10,712 bases of DNA from Bacillota bacterium (GCA_012799075.1 JAAZLZ010000140.1:1-10712); one strand, 5' to 3'. Numbered from the stretch's first letter, positions 1 through 8,642 are shown. Numbers and translations: made by a program. The notes: generated by a model from the letters alone, not told the origin.

Positions 1-1761
1 CTGGAGGCGGGACTAGAAAGCCTGAAGGTGGGCCTGATCCCCCCCGGTCTCGACCAGGTCCTCATCGGGGCCATCGACCGCTCCCGCCATCCGGAGATCA
101 AGGCTGCCCTTATCCTCGGGGCCTGCGAGGGGAGCTTTCCCGGGGTTCCCCGGGAGGACTTGATCTTCACCGACCGGGAGAGGGAGCAACTGGCCGCCGC
201 GGGGGTGGAACTAGCCCCCGACAGTCGGCGCCAGCTCCTGTGGGAGGAGTACTTGGCCTACATTGCCCTCACCCGACCTAGTGAAAGGCTGTGGATAAGC
301 TTCCCCCTCGCAGATGCCGCAGGGAAGCCCAACGTTCCCTCCACCCTGCTTACCAGGGTGGCCAAGATTTTGCCCGGGGCCGAGAAGAAAGACTTGGGGT
401 CGGAGCCCTACTGGTCGGAGGACAACATTCGGCGGGCTGCCGGAGAGTTGGTCCTGGGTCTTGCCAGGGGCGAAGAAAAGGCCAAGCTGCACCTTGACCA
501 GATCCTTGCGGATCCAGGCCTTGCCCGTCAGGCAGCGCCCATCCTAGCTTCCTTGTCTTATCAAGTGAAGGACGAGCTTTCCCCCCAGTTGGGGGAGAGA
601 CTATATGGGAGTTCTCTGGAAGTGAGCGTCTCCCGCCTGGAGACCTTTGCCGCCTGTCCCTTCCGCCATTTCGCAAGCTACGGGCTGCGGCTTCGCCGCC
701 GGGAGGAATATGACCTTGAACCCCGCCATATCGGGTCTTTCCTCCATGAAGCCCTGAAACTGATCGGGGACCGCTTAGCAAAGCAGGGGCCCTTCTGGTA
801 TGAAGAATGGGCTCAGGTGATGGAGATTGTGGATGAGATCCTTCAAGAACAAAGTCCCCGCCTGCAGCATGAAATCCTCACCAAGACCTCCCGCTATCGC
901 TATTTGAACCAGATCCTAAGGAGGACCCTCCTGAGGGTGGTGGAGGTCTGGGCGGAACATGCCCGCCGGGGAGAGTTCACCCCTGTAGGCCTGGAAGTCG
1001 ATTTTGGCGGGCCCCGGGCCGTCCTTCCCCCCCTAGACCTTGGCGGCATCCGTGTCCGGGGCCGGATTGACCGGATCGATGCGGCTTTGGGGTCCAAGGG
1101 GTTGTATCTGCGGGTTGTCGATTACAAAAGCAGCATCAACAAGCTCAGCATCGAGGAAGTCTACTATGGCCTTACTCTCCAGCTGTTGACCTATCTGTTG
1201 GTGGTGATGGATAATGCTTCCCGCCTCGTTGGCGGTCCGGGCCAGGTCGCCGGCGCCCTGTATTTCCCCCTCCAGGACCCCATCATCAATGTTGACGGAC
1301 CCATCAAGGACGAAGGCGAATTGGCAAGGGAACGCCGACGCGAGCTCAGAATGGAGGGCCTCCTGCTATCTGACCCGGAGGCCCTCTGTTTGATGGATGC
1401 CCAGATCCGAGGGGCCTGGTCGGAGCTAATTCCCGCTCGAATCAACAAGGATGGGACGGTGGGGAAGGTCAAAAGCTGCCTGCCTCAGGCCCGCATCCAG
1501 CTCCTATTGGCTTATGTGGAGGGGAAACTAAAGCTCCTTGGGCAGGAAATCGAGGGGGGACGGGTGGATGTGGCTCCCTACCGGCTAGGCCGGCAGACCG
1601 CGTGCACCTATTGTGACTACAAACCTCTTTGTGGTTTTGATCCATTGATTCATGGCTGCCGCTGGCGGCATCTTCCCCAGCTGGCCGACAACGAGGCCTG
1701 GGTGAAAATTGCAGGGGAGGTGGGCGAAGATGTGGACCTGTCAACAGCAAGCGGCAATTAG
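1..1761 (+). CDS. addB: AddB, ATP-dependent helicase/nuclease subunit B (3' part; 5' end outside window)
   Basis: This is the C-terminal 586 residues of AddB; the frame is open to the left edge, so the start lies upstream. AddB pairs with AddA to unwind and resect double-strand breaks; in Bacillus its nuclease cuts the 5'-ended strand and the subunit takes part in Chi recognition. Seen here, numbering from base 1: the conserved DRSR segment followed by LGACEGSFPG (about residues 22-43), a RecB-type nuclease with D357, D360 and VVDYKSS (D374, K376), and four cysteines placed as in the AddB 4Fe-4S staple: C219 in FAACPF and C535, C538, C544 in CTYCDYKPLC. The C-x2-C-x5-C spacing and the roughly 316-residue gap to the first Cys agree with the known Bacillus subtilis arrangement. 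About half the usual 1150-residue protein is present; the N-terminal ATP-binding region is missing only because of the window edge. It overlaps addA by 32 bp. Confidence 0.95.
   Translation: MEAGLESLKVGLIPPGLDQVLIGAIDRSRHPEIKAALILGACEGSFPGVPREDLIFTDREREQLAAAGVELAPDSRRQLLWEEYLAYIALTRPSERLWISFPLADAAGKPNVPSTLLTRVAKILPGAEKKDLGSEPYWSEDNIRRAAGELVLGLARGEEKAKLHLDQILADPGLARQAAPILASLSYQVKDELSPQLGERLYGSSLEVSVSRLETFAACPFRHFASYGLRLRRREEYDLEPRHIGSFLHEALKLIGDRLAKQGPFWYEEWAQVMEIVDEILQEQSPRLQHEILTKTSRYRYLNQILRRTLLRVVEVWAEHARRGEFTPVGLEVDFGGPRAVLPPLDLGGIRVRGRIDRIDAALGSKGLYLRVVDYKSSINKLSIEEVYYGLTLQLLTYLLVVMDNASRLVGGPGQVAGALYFPLQDPIINVDGPIKDEGELARERRRELRMEGLLLSDPEALCLMDAQIRGAWSELIPARINKDGTVGKVKSCLPQARIQLLLAYVEGKLKLLGQEIEGGRVDVAPYRLGRQTACTYCDYKPLCGFDPLIHGCRWRHLPQLADNEAWVKIAGEVGEDVDLSTASGN
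1714..1722 (+). promoter_or_regulatory. Ribosome binding site of addA
   Basis: GGGGAGGTG lies inside the 3' end of addB, about 8-9 bases before the ATG at 1730. It decides the addA start: the in-frame TTG at 1709 lies before this site and cannot use it. Placement within addB suggests coupled translation of the two subunits. Confidence 0.7.
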
Positions 1762-4700
1762 CACCCGAGGAAGGAAGATTCTGGTGGCCGCGGGAGCGGG
1801 AACGGGCAAGACCGCGGTCTTGGTAGAAAGGATTATCCAGGGGCTGCTCGATGAGGAAAATCCCCTGGATCTGGAAAGGCTCTTGGTGGTGACCTTCACC
1901 GATGCCGCGGCCGCCGAGATGAGGGATAGGATCCGCCAGGCCTTAGGGGACGCCCTAGCCCAGGGTCCTTACAACGCCCGGCTGCAGCAGCAGCTCATCT
2001 TGCTGCCGAAAGCCCCCATCTCCACCCTCCACTCCTTTTGCGCCGCCGTCATTCGCCGCTACTTCCATCATCTAGACCTGGACCCCTCCTTCCGGGTGAT
2101 GGATGAAAATGAAGCGACGCTCTTGCAGCTAGAGACCCTAGATGGGCTCTTTGAGGAGCTATATGAAAAAGGGGACTGGTTTCTTTCCCTGGTTGATGCC
2201 TACGGCGGGCGCACCGATGAGACGTTGACAAGGCTTGTCCTCGATATGTCAAACTACAGCAGGAGCCTGCCCCAGCCCGAGCAGTGGCTAAGCAAGGCTG
2301 CCGAGCAGTTTGATCTGCTGCCTGCCGCCAAGATCGAGGAGCTTCCCTGGTATCCGCCCATCAAGGCCCAGATTGTCCAGAAACTATCCCGGGCCCGGGA
2401 GCTGCTAATCCACGGGTTGGCCCTATCCCGCTCCCCCGGGGGATCCCCCATCCTGACCGAGGTTCTAGAAGAGGACCTCGGCCTGGTTGATGATTTACTG
2501 GCGCGGGTTTCCTTGGGCTGGGATTCCTTGGCCCAGGGGCTAAAGGGGCAGTTTCGTGTTTGGCCCCGGAAGGGCGATTGCGAGCTGAGGGAACAAATGC
2601 ATGAACTTAGGAATCAGGCCAAGAAGGAGATCAAAGACCTATCGGAAGCCTGGTTTTCCCGCCCTGGCGATGAACTTCTGGAGGAGCTGCGTTCCTTACA
2701 TCCTGCCATGAAGGCCCTGACCGGGCTCATCTTAGAGTTTCAACACCGCTACCAGGAGGCCAAAGACGCCCGGGGGGCAGTCGACTTCGCCGATTTGGAG
2801 CATCTTTGTCTGCGCCTGTTATGGACGGAGGACTTGTTGCCGTCCCCGGTGGCCGAGGAGCTAAAGCAAAGCTTCGATGAGGTCCTGGTGGATGAGTATC
2901 AAGACATCAATCCCATCCAGGAGGCCATCCTCCAGCTCATCTCCCAAGACAACCTGTTCATGGTGGGCGATGTCAAGCAGAGCATCTACCGTTTTCGTCA
3001 GGCGGACCACCGGCTCTTCCTGGAAAAGTATAATGCCTACCAAACAGCTGGGGATGGTCCCCGCCGGATCGATTTGAGCAGCAATTTCCGCAGTCGCCCC
3101 GGGGTGTTGGACGGGGTCAACTTCCTATTCAAACAGCTGTTTACCGGGGGTGTGGCCGAACTGGACTATCCCCCGGGGGCCCAGCTCGTCCCCGGCAAAC
3201 AGTTCGGCGAATCGGTGGATCTTGCCTTGGGGGAGGAGCCCATCGAAGTGCACCTCCTTTCGGGGGACCCGGGGCCGGAAGAGGCGGTGGACTCCCTAGA
3301 AAGGGAGGCTGCCCTGATCGCCTGCCGGATCAACGAGCTCGTCCACGGAGGCTATGTGGTTCAGGACAAGGAAGGCTATCGACCGGTCACCTACGGGGAT
3401 ATGGCGGTGCTGCTTAGAACGACCAAGGCTCGGGCCAACACCTTCCAGGAGGTCTTCCAGCAAGCAGGGATACCGGTCTATGCGGAACTGGGGACGGGCT
3501 ACTTCGCCGCGGTAGAAGTAGAGACGATCCTGTCCCTGCTCCGGCTAATCGACAACCCCCGCCAGGAGATCCACCTGGCCGCGCTGCTCCGCTCCCCGGT
3601 GGTGGGCTGCACCGTGGATGAACTAGCTCTGATCAGGCTGGGCTGCCTTGAGGACTTCTATCAAGGGGTGCTTAAGACTGCCCAGGAAGAAGGGGATCTG
3701 GGCCGGCGCCTCCGGGTCTTTTTGGGCCTTTTGGATGAGTGGCGGACCCAGGCTCGACGGGGGCCCTTGGATGATCTGATCTGGACCATCTACCAGCAAA
3801 CGGGCTATTACGAGTTCGTCGGCGGGCTCCCCGGGGGCGAGCAGCGCCAGGCCAATTTGCGCATCCTGCACCAGCGGGCCCGGGAGTTCGACCGGTTTGC
3901 CCGGCCGGGTCTGTTTCGCTTCCTGCGGTTTCTGGAGACGCTGCAAAAGTCCAAAGGGGACCTGGGGACCGCTCCCATCCAAGGCCCGGGGGAGAATGTG
4001 GTCAGGCTGATGAGCATCCATAAGAGCAAGGGTCTTGAGTTTCCCGTGGTGTTCCTGGGGGATCTGGGCAAGGGGTTCAACCTTGAAGATGCCAAGGGGG
4101 ACCTTCTTTTCCAGCGGGACCTGGGGGTGGGCCCCAAGGTGGTGGACCTGGAAGGGGGGCTCAAGTATCCCTCCCTGGCCCACAGGGCCGTCCGGCAGGC
4201 CCTCCTCCAGGAAACCCTCGCCGAAGAGATGCGGATCTTGTATGTGGCCCTCACCCGGGCCAAGGAGAAGCTGATCCTGGTGGGCACAACGGACGTTGAG
4301 AAAATCGCAAAGCTGGGGAGCCGGGCCGCCCAAAGCCCGGGCTGGGCCCTTCCCGAAGATTTGCTGGCCGGTGCCGACAGCTGCCTGGACTGGCTCATTC
4401 CAGCCTTGGCCCGCCACCGGGATGGGGAGTGTCTACGGGGGCCCGCTCCCCTTGGCGATGATGAGGTGGCACGGCACCCCTCCCGCTGGCAGATCTGGTT
4501 GGATCCTCCTGTATCGGCCCCTGACCAGTCGGTGGAGCTTTTGGGGAAGCTCGGGCCGAGCTCGTGCCTAGTGGAGCGGCCCTGGGTGACCGGGCCGTTG
4601 TGTCCGCCGATCCCATATCCGGCCAAGCTGTCCGTCAGCGAACTTAAAGGCCGCCTGGATGCCTTTGACGGGGAAGGCAAGCCTTTGTTCCAAGAGGTTT

Positions 4701-5266
4701 TCCCTAGACCCAGGTTCGTCCAGTCCACTTCCAAGCTTACCCCCGCTGAGCGGGGCATTGCCATGCACCGGGCTTTGCAGAATCTATCCCTTGATGGGCT
4801 ATTGGATGAAAAGGACATCCAAGGGCAGTTGGTGAAAATGAAAGATTTGGAGATCCTGACCGAAGAGCAAGTCCAGGCCGTGGAGGTGGCCAGTTTGGTC
4901 CGCTTCTTCGCCTCCCCTCTGGGGAAGCGTTTGCGCCGGGGAAAGTTGACGCGGGAAGTGCCCTTCAGCCTTAGGGTCGATGCCCGGCAGATTTACGGGG
5001 AAGCGGGCGGGGAGGAATGGGTTTTGGTTCAGGGAGTGGTGGATTGCATCCTAGATGAAGGCGACGGGCTTTTGGTCTTGGACTTCAAGACGGATGCCGT
5101 CTTTGGCGACAGAGTCCTCCCCCGGGCCAAGAACTATTTCCTCCAGCTAGAGTATTACTGCCGGGCTGTTGCTTTGGCCTACGGGCGTCCTGTCAAGGAA
5201 GCTTACCTTTACTTTCTCGCCCCCGGAGAGCTGGTGCCCTTCACCGGACTAACAGAAGAGGGATGA
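1730..5266 (+). CDS. addA: AddA, ATP-dependent helicase/nuclease subunit A
   Basis: A complete 1178-residue UvrD/SF1 helicase fused to a RecB-type nuclease, near the usual AddA length (about 1230). AddA is the 3'-5' translocating motor of AddAB, and its nuclease trims the 3'-ended strand in break repair. Motifs seen in order: an N-terminal WTCQQQAAI Q-motif-like start; Walker A AAGAGTGKT (residues 20-28); DFADLEHLCLRLL before the DExx box DEYQD (388-392); GDVKQSIYRFRQAD (from 414); NFRSRPGV (from 452); SIHKSKGLEFPVVF (H764); YVALTRAKE (from 838). The C-terminal nuclease follows with GIAMHRAL, D1105 in GVVDC, DFKTD (D1118, K1120) and QLEYY (from 1139). The ATG at 1730 is preferred because it sits just before the conserved N-terminus and has a good Shine-Dalgarno; an upstream TTG at 1709 is possible. 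Nothing looks broken. The stop lies 2 bp before the preferred etfB start. Confidence 0.97.
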   Translation: MWTCQQQAAISTRGRKILVAAGAGTGKTAVLVERIIQGLLDEENPLDLERLLVVTFTDAAAAEMRDRIRQALGDALAQGPYNARLQQQLILLPKAPISTLHSFCAAVIRRYFHHLDLDPSFRVMDENEATLLQLETLDGLFEELYEKGDWFLSLVDAYGGRTDETLTRLVLDMSNYSRSLPQPEQWLSKAAEQFDLLPAAKIEELPWYPPIKAQIVQKLSRARELLIHGLALSRSPGGSPILTEVLEEDLGLVDDLLARVSLGWDSLAQGLKGQFRVWPRKGDCELREQMHELRNQAKKEIKDLSEAWFSRPGDELLEELRSLHPAMKALTGLILEFQHRYQEAKDARGAVDFADLEHLCLRLLWTEDLLPSPVAEELKQSFDEVLVDEYQDINPIQEAILQLISQDNLFMVGDVKQSIYRFRQADHRLFLEKYNAYQTAGDGPRRIDLSSNFRSRPGVLDGVNFLFKQLFTGGVAELDYPPGAQLVPGKQFGESVDLALGEEPIEVHLLSGDPGPEEAVDSLEREAALIACRINELVHGGYVVQDKEGYRPVTYGDMAVLLRTTKARANTFQEVFQQAGIPVYAELGTGYFAAVEVETILSLLRLIDNPRQEIHLAALLRSPVVGCTVDELALIRLGCLEDFYQGVLKTAQEEGDLGRRLRVFLGLLDEWRTQARRGPLDDLIWTIYQQTGYYEFVGGLPGGEQRQANLRILHQRAREFDRFARPGLFRFLRFLETLQKSKGDLGTAPIQGPGENVVRLMSIHKSKGLEFPVVFLGDLGKGFNLEDAKGDLLFQRDLGVGPKVVDLEGGLKYPSLAHRAVRQALLQETLAEEMRILYVALTRAKEKLILVGTTDVEKIAKLGSRAAQSPGWALPEDLLAGADSCLDWLIPALARHRDGECLRGPAPLGDDEVARHPSRWQIWLDPPVSAPDQSVELLGKLGPSSCLVERPWVTGPLCPPIPYPAKLSVSELKGRLDAFDGEGKPLFQEVFPRPRFVQSTSKLTPAERGIAMHRALQNLSLDGLLDEKDIQGQLVKMKDLEILTEEQVQAVEVASLVRFFASPLGKRLRRGKLTREVPFSLRVDARQIYGEAGGEEWVLVQGVVDCILDEGDGLLVLDFKTDAVFGDRVLPRAKNYFLQLEYYCRAVALAYGRPVKEAYLYFLAPGELVPFTGLTEEG
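5255..5262 (+). promoter_or_regulatory. Ribosome binding site of etfB
   Basis: GAAGAGGG sits at the very end of addA. It abuts the ATG at 5263 (no spacer) but leaves 6 bases to the ATG at 5269, favouring the latter, which also gives the typical EtfB N-terminus MHIVVCIKQVP. If 5263 were used, the addA stop and etfB start would overlap as ATGA. Confidence 0.55.
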
Positions 5267-5268
5267 TC

Positions 5269-6054
5269 ATGCATATCGTTGTCTGCATCAAACAGGTGCC
5301 CGAAACTAGGGATGTGGCCATGGACCCGGACAAGGGAGTGCTGCGCCGATCGGAGGCCGCCGGCAAGCTCAATCCTTTTGATCTGTATGCCGTTGAGGCT
5401 GCCGTGGGGATTAAAGAAAAGCTGACAGGCCGGGTGACGGCCATTACCATGGGGCCGCCCCAGGCTGAACAGGTCATCAGGGAAAGCTTCCTGATGGGCA
5501 CCGATGAAGGAGTGCTCCTTTCCGATCCGGCCTTTGCCGGCGCGGACACCCTGGCCACCGCGTTTACTTTGGCTCGGGGAATCAGTCTTCTTGACCGACC
5601 GGATCTGATCATCTGCGGCATTCAGACAACCGATGGGGACACGGGCCAAGTGGGCCCAGGGATCGCGGAGTTTTTAGGGCTGCCCCACGCATCCTATGTA
5701 CGGTCGATCCGGGAAATCACCCGGGAGGGCTTGCTGGTCGAACAGGATCTAGGGGACCGGATCGCCATCGTCTCCCTTCCCTATCCGTGTCTTATTACGG
5801 TGGGCAAGGGGATCGGCCAGCCCCGTCTCCCGTCCTTTAGGCGTCTGTTGGCAACGAAGGACTTTCCTGTAGTCACCTGGGGGTCTAAAGAGCTCGGCTT
5901 TGGGGATGAAGTCTACTTCGGACTGGATGGTTCACCGACCCAAGTAGAGCGCATCTTCCCGCCTAAGATCGAGCGGGAGCAAATCATCTTCGAGGATGGC
6001 GACTTGGCCCGGCAGCTTTATCAGAAACTTGTGGAGCTTAAGTTTGTGGGGTGA
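5269..6054 (+). CDS. etfB: Electron transfer flavoprotein beta subunit, bifurcating type (LctB-like)
   Basis: A 261-residue EtfB, full length for the family. It forms a heterodimer with EtfA and carries electrons between flavin dehydrogenases and other carriers in the cytoplasm. Visible features: the classic start HIVVCIKQVPET, the NPFDLYAVEAA segment (about residues 34-44), GIQTTDGDTGQVGP (about 117-130), and the EtfB signature region VRSIREITREG (from about 144) leading into LPYPCLITV. The DGDTGQVGP loop is that of Etfs that bind FAD rather than AMP in the beta subunit, a hallmark of the electron-bifurcating group; conventional Etfs differ here. It lies 4 bp upstream of etfA and is followed by a GlcD/LctD dehydrogenase, so the likely role is as LctB of a lactate dehydrogenase-Etf complex. 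A start at 5263 would add Met-Ile. The family call is firm; the bifurcation role is inferred from motif and context. Confidence 0.93.
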   Translation: MHIVVCIKQVPETRDVAMDPDKGVLRRSEAAGKLNPFDLYAVEAAVGIKEKLTGRVTAITMGPPQAEQVIRESFLMGTDEGVLLSDPAFAGADTLATAFTLARGISLLDRPDLIICGIQTTDGDTGQVGPGIAEFLGLPHASYVRSIREITREGLLVEQDLGDRIAIVSLPYPCLITVGKGIGQPRLPSFRRLLATKDFPVVTWGSKELGFGDEVYFGLDGSPTQVERIFPPKIEREQIIFEDGDLARQLYQKLVELKFVG

Positions 6055-6055
6055 T
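6048..6055 (+). promoter_or_regulatory. Ribosome binding site deciding the TTG start of etfA
   Basis: GGGGTGAT spans the etfB stop codon and matches the GGTGAT end of the anti-Shine-Dalgarno complement. It leaves 3 bases before the TTG at 6059. No in-frame ATG or GTG lies between it and the first ferredoxin cysteine. Confidence 0.55.
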
Positions 6056-6058
6056 GGA

Positions 6059-7252
6059 TTGGCCCACCTGACAATTGACCGGAATCGCTGCAATCGCTGC
6101 GGCCTTTGCCTTGCCGCCTGTCCCTTCGATGCGCTAAAGATGGAGAAAGAAATCATCGTCGGGGATGACTGTCGGTTATGCCGCATTTGCATCAAGGAGT
6201 GCCCCCAAGGAGCCATCGCCATCCGCGGCCGGCTCGAAGATAGGGGGAATAGGTCCCTTTATCAAGGGGTGATGGTTGTCGCCGAGGAGTTCGCCGGAAC
6301 CATCCACCCGGTCACCTACGAACTCATCGGCAAAGGCAGTCAACTGGCCGCCGCCTCGGGACAGGAAGTAGGCTGCCTCTTGATGGGCCACAACCTAAGG
6401 AGCCAGGCGGAAGAACTCCTTACATACGGCCTTGACTGGGTCTATCTTTGCGATCATCCGGCCCTGGCCCATTTCCGGATTGAACCTTACACAGCCTGCT
6501 TGGCAGCAGCCGTCGACCGGGCCAAGCCCAGCACCGTCCTGGTGGGGGCAACGCCCATCGGACGCTCCCTGGCGCCCCGGGCTGCGGTGCGCTTGCGCAC
6601 AGGCTTGACCGCCGACTGCACCATGTTGGAAGTCCGGCCCGACGGGGAGCTGGTCCAGATCCGGCCGGCCTTTGGCGGCAACATCATGGCCCAGATCGTC
6701 ACCAGGCACCACCGCCCCCAAATGGCAACGGTCCGCTATCGGGTGATGGATCCCGCTAAGGCGGGTCCTTCCCGGGGGAGGGTGATTCCCCTAAGGCTGA
6801 CTGAAACCCAGCTGGCATCTTCGATTCAAGTCCTAGAGGTGCTGCCCAAGGCCCAAGAGGAAAGCATCACCGATGCCAAGGTAATCATAGCTGGAGGACG
6901 GGGCCTGAAAAGGAAGCAGGATATGGATTTGCTCCGGGCCCTAGCCCATAGTCTTGGGGGACAAATTGCTTCGACCCGGCCTTTGGTGGAGATGGGCTGG
7001 GTGGAACATAACCGTCAGATCGGTCTTAGCGGCCGGACGGTGCGTCCCCAGCTCCTCATTGCCTGCGGGATCTCTGGGGCTGTCCAGTTTGCCGCTGGGA
7101 TTAGCAGCTGCGAGACCATCATTGCCATCAATAAGGACCGCCGGGCCCCCATCTTCGATGTGGCCCACTACGGGTTTGTCGGAGACCTTTATGAGATCAT
7201 CCCCCGCTTGCTAACGCACCTGGGTAAGGGAGGCAGGATTAATGCGCTATGA
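6059..7252 (+). CDS. etfA: Electron transfer flavoprotein alpha subunit with N-terminal 2x[4Fe-4S] ferredoxin domain (LctC-like)
   Basis: A 397-residue EtfA, longer than the usual 320 or so because of an N-terminal ferredoxin domain. Two complete cluster motifs are visible: C11-x2-C14-x2-C17-x3-C21-P and C38-x2-C41-x2-C44-x3-C48-P. The Etf alpha N-terminal fold follows, from about residue 65 (VMVVAEEF). The C-terminal FAD-binding domain has GLSGRTVRPQLLIACGISGA (322-341), INKD (357-360) and VAHYGFVGDLYEIIP (from 368). Ferredoxin-fused EtfAs are known from LctC (lactate) and CarE (caffeyl-CoA) of Acetobacterium, where the complex couples NAD+, ferredoxin and a substrate. The neighbouring dehydrogenase points to the LctC type. 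The TTG start at 6059 is chosen because it follows a Shine-Dalgarno and gives a short lead (MAHLTIDRNRC) into the first cluster; TTG at 6044 is an alternative. The end overlaps the next gene by 11 bp. Confidence 0.93.
   Translation: MAHLTIDRNRCNRCGLCLAACPFDALKMEKEIIVGDDCRLCRICIKECPQGAIAIRGRLEDRGNRSLYQGVMVVAEEFAGTIHPVTYELIGKGSQLAAASGQEVGCLLMGHNLRSQAEELLTYGLDWVYLCDHPALAHFRIEPYTACLAAAVDRAKPSTVLVGATPIGRSLAPRAAVRLRTGLTADCTMLEVRPDGELVQIRPAFGGNIMAQIVTRHHRPQMATVRYRVMDPAKAGPSRGRVIPLRLTETQLASSIQVLEVLPKAQEESITDAKVIIAGGRGLKRKQDMDLLRALAHSLGGQIASTRPLVEMGWVEHNRQIGLSGRTVRPQLLIACGISGAVQFAAGISSCETIIAINKDRRAPIFDVAHYGFVGDLYEIIPRLLTHLGKGGRINAL
7228..7233 (+). promoter_or_regulatory. Ribosome binding site of the lctD-like gene
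   Basis: GGGAGG within the 3' end of etfA, 8 bases before the ATG at 7242. It supports that ATG although it lies inside etfA. Confidence 0.65.
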
Positions 7253-8636
7253 AAAGCTCACCCCTACGCACATCGATTCCCTGCGGGCTATCTTAGACCC
7301 GGCGCGGGTTCACGTGGGCGAGGCCATCAGCGAGGACTATTCCCATGATGAGCTGGCTTATGATCGGCTCTATCCCGATGTGCTAGTCGAACCCATCTCG
7401 ACCATGGAAGTGGCCCAGGTCTTGCGCTTTTCCTATCAGCATCACATCCCCATCGTTCCCCGGGGGACGGGCACCGGATTATGCGGTGGTGCGGTGGCCC
7501 TTCACGGAGGCATCATGCTTTCCATGGCCCGGATGAACCGGATCCTTGAAATTGATCAAGACAACCGGATGGCCGTCGTGGAGCCCGGGGTCATCCTCCT
7601 GGAATTTCAAAAGACGGTGGAGGAAATGGGGCTTTTCTATCCCCCCGATCCGGGGGAAAAAAGCGCAACCCTTGGGGGCAACGTGATGACCAATGCCGGA
7701 GGGATGCGGGCCGTTCGCTACGGTGTGACCCGGGATTATGTTCTCGGGATGGAAGCGGTCATCCCTGGGGGGGAGATCATCCATCTTGGGGGCAAAGTCC
7801 TGAAGAACTCCTCCGGCTACAGCCTCAAGGATCTTTTGATCGGCTCGGAGGGCACTTTAGCGGTGGTCACCAAGCTGATCTTAAAGCTCCTCCCCCGTCC
7901 CCTGCGGCAGGTGAGCCTGTTGGTGCCATTCCCGGATCTTGACCAGGCCATCGACGCGGTGCCCAGAATAATGGGGGCCAGCATTATCCCCACAGCCATC
8001 GAGTTTATGCAGCGGGAAGTCATCCAGGCCGCGGAGAAGTACCTGGGGAAGCCATTTCCCGACTCCAGCGCCCCGGCCTACCTACTCCTTGCCTTCTATG
8101 GCAACAGCATTGAAGAACTGACTGCCGTCCACCATCAGGCTGCCCATGTGTGCCTCGCCTCCGGCGCCCTTGATGTGCTCATTGCCGATACCCAGGAGCG
8201 CCAGGAGATGATCTGGGAAGCCCGGGGGGCATTCCTGGAGGCCCTAAAAGGCATGAGCGAGATCGATGAGGTCGATGTAGTGGTTCCGCCAGCCAAGGTC
8301 GCCCAGTTCATCAAGTTCACCCGGGCCATTGCCCAAGACCTCGGGGCTCGCATCCTGAGCTTCGGCCATGCCGGGGACGGGAATATCCATGTCTACATCC
8401 TCCGGGACGGACGGCCCCAGGATGAATGGCGGATTCTTTTGGGGGAGGCCATGGACAGGATGTACCGGGAGGCAAGGGATTTGGAAGGGCAAGTGTCGGG
8501 GGAGCACGGGATCGGTCTTGCCAAGATTCCTTACCTGCAGGCATCCCTAGGGGATGCAGAGCTCCATCTCCTGCGGGGGATTAAGCAGGTTTTCGACCCC
8601 AAAGGCCTTCTTAACCCAGGCAAGGTGGTCGGGTGA
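7242..8636 (+). CDS. glcD: FAD-linked 2-hydroxyacid dehydrogenase, GlcD/LctD family (probable D-lactate dehydrogenase of an Etf complex)
   Basis: A 464-residue protein of the VAO/PCMH flavoprotein fold, full length for the family. It should oxidise a 2-hydroxy acid (lactate or glycolate) to the 2-oxo acid and pass electrons to the Etf encoded just upstream. Seen in order: FAD-binding PP-loop PRGTGTGLCGGA (from residue 73), PPDPGEKSATLGGNV (from 134) with NAGGMRAVRYG, then KNSSGYSLKDLLIGSEGTL. The C-terminal cap has HAGDGNIH (H376, H383) and GEHGIG (E421, H422), the His-His-Glu metal site of D-2-hydroxyacid dehydrogenases. It ends in DPKGLLNPGK. Size and gene order match LctD of the Acetobacterium LctBCD complex. 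That complex oxidises lactate with 2 NAD+ while consuming reduced ferredoxin. The fold is certain; lactate rather than glycolate or another hydroxy acid is inferred from the Etf partners. No permease, racemase or regulator gene is visible beside it. Confidence 0.92.
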   Translation: MRYEKLTPTHIDSLRAILDPARVHVGEAISEDYSHDELAYDRLYPDVLVEPISTMEVAQVLRFSYQHHIPIVPRGTGTGLCGGAVALHGGIMLSMARMNRILEIDQDNRMAVVEPGVILLEFQKTVEEMGLFYPPDPGEKSATLGGNVMTNAGGMRAVRYGVTRDYVLGMEAVIPGGEIIHLGGKVLKNSSGYSLKDLLIGSEGTLAVVTKLILKLLPRPLRQVSLLVPFPDLDQAIDAVPRIMGASIIPTAIEFMQREVIQAAEKYLGKPFPDSSAPAYLLLAFYGNSIEELTAVHHQAAHVCLASGALDVLIADTQERQEMIWEARGAFLEALKGMSEIDEVDVVVPPAKVAQFIKFTRAIAQDLGARILSFGHAGDGNIHVYILRDGRPQDEWRILLGEAMDRMYREARDLEGQVSGEHGIGLAKIPYLQASLGDAELHLLRGIKQVFDPKGLLNPGKVVG

Positions 8637-8642
8637 TCGTCT

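Noticed and set aside
3623..4818. Long antisense open frames (264 and 336 residues) inside addA
   Set aside because: They lie opposite a gene with all helicase motifs, and GC-rich coding DNA commonly gives such open antisense frames; their translations are low-complexity and match nothing known.
6748..6768. Strong hairpin (CCCGC-TAAG-GCGGG with a bulged extension) inside etfA
   Set aside because: It is within the coding region, encodes an ordinary linker and has no T-run, so it is unlikely to be a terminator.
1..8636. Possibility of a defence or mobile island
   Set aside because: AddAB is housekeeping repair, and no transposase, integrase, CRISPR repeat, restriction or toxin gene is visible.
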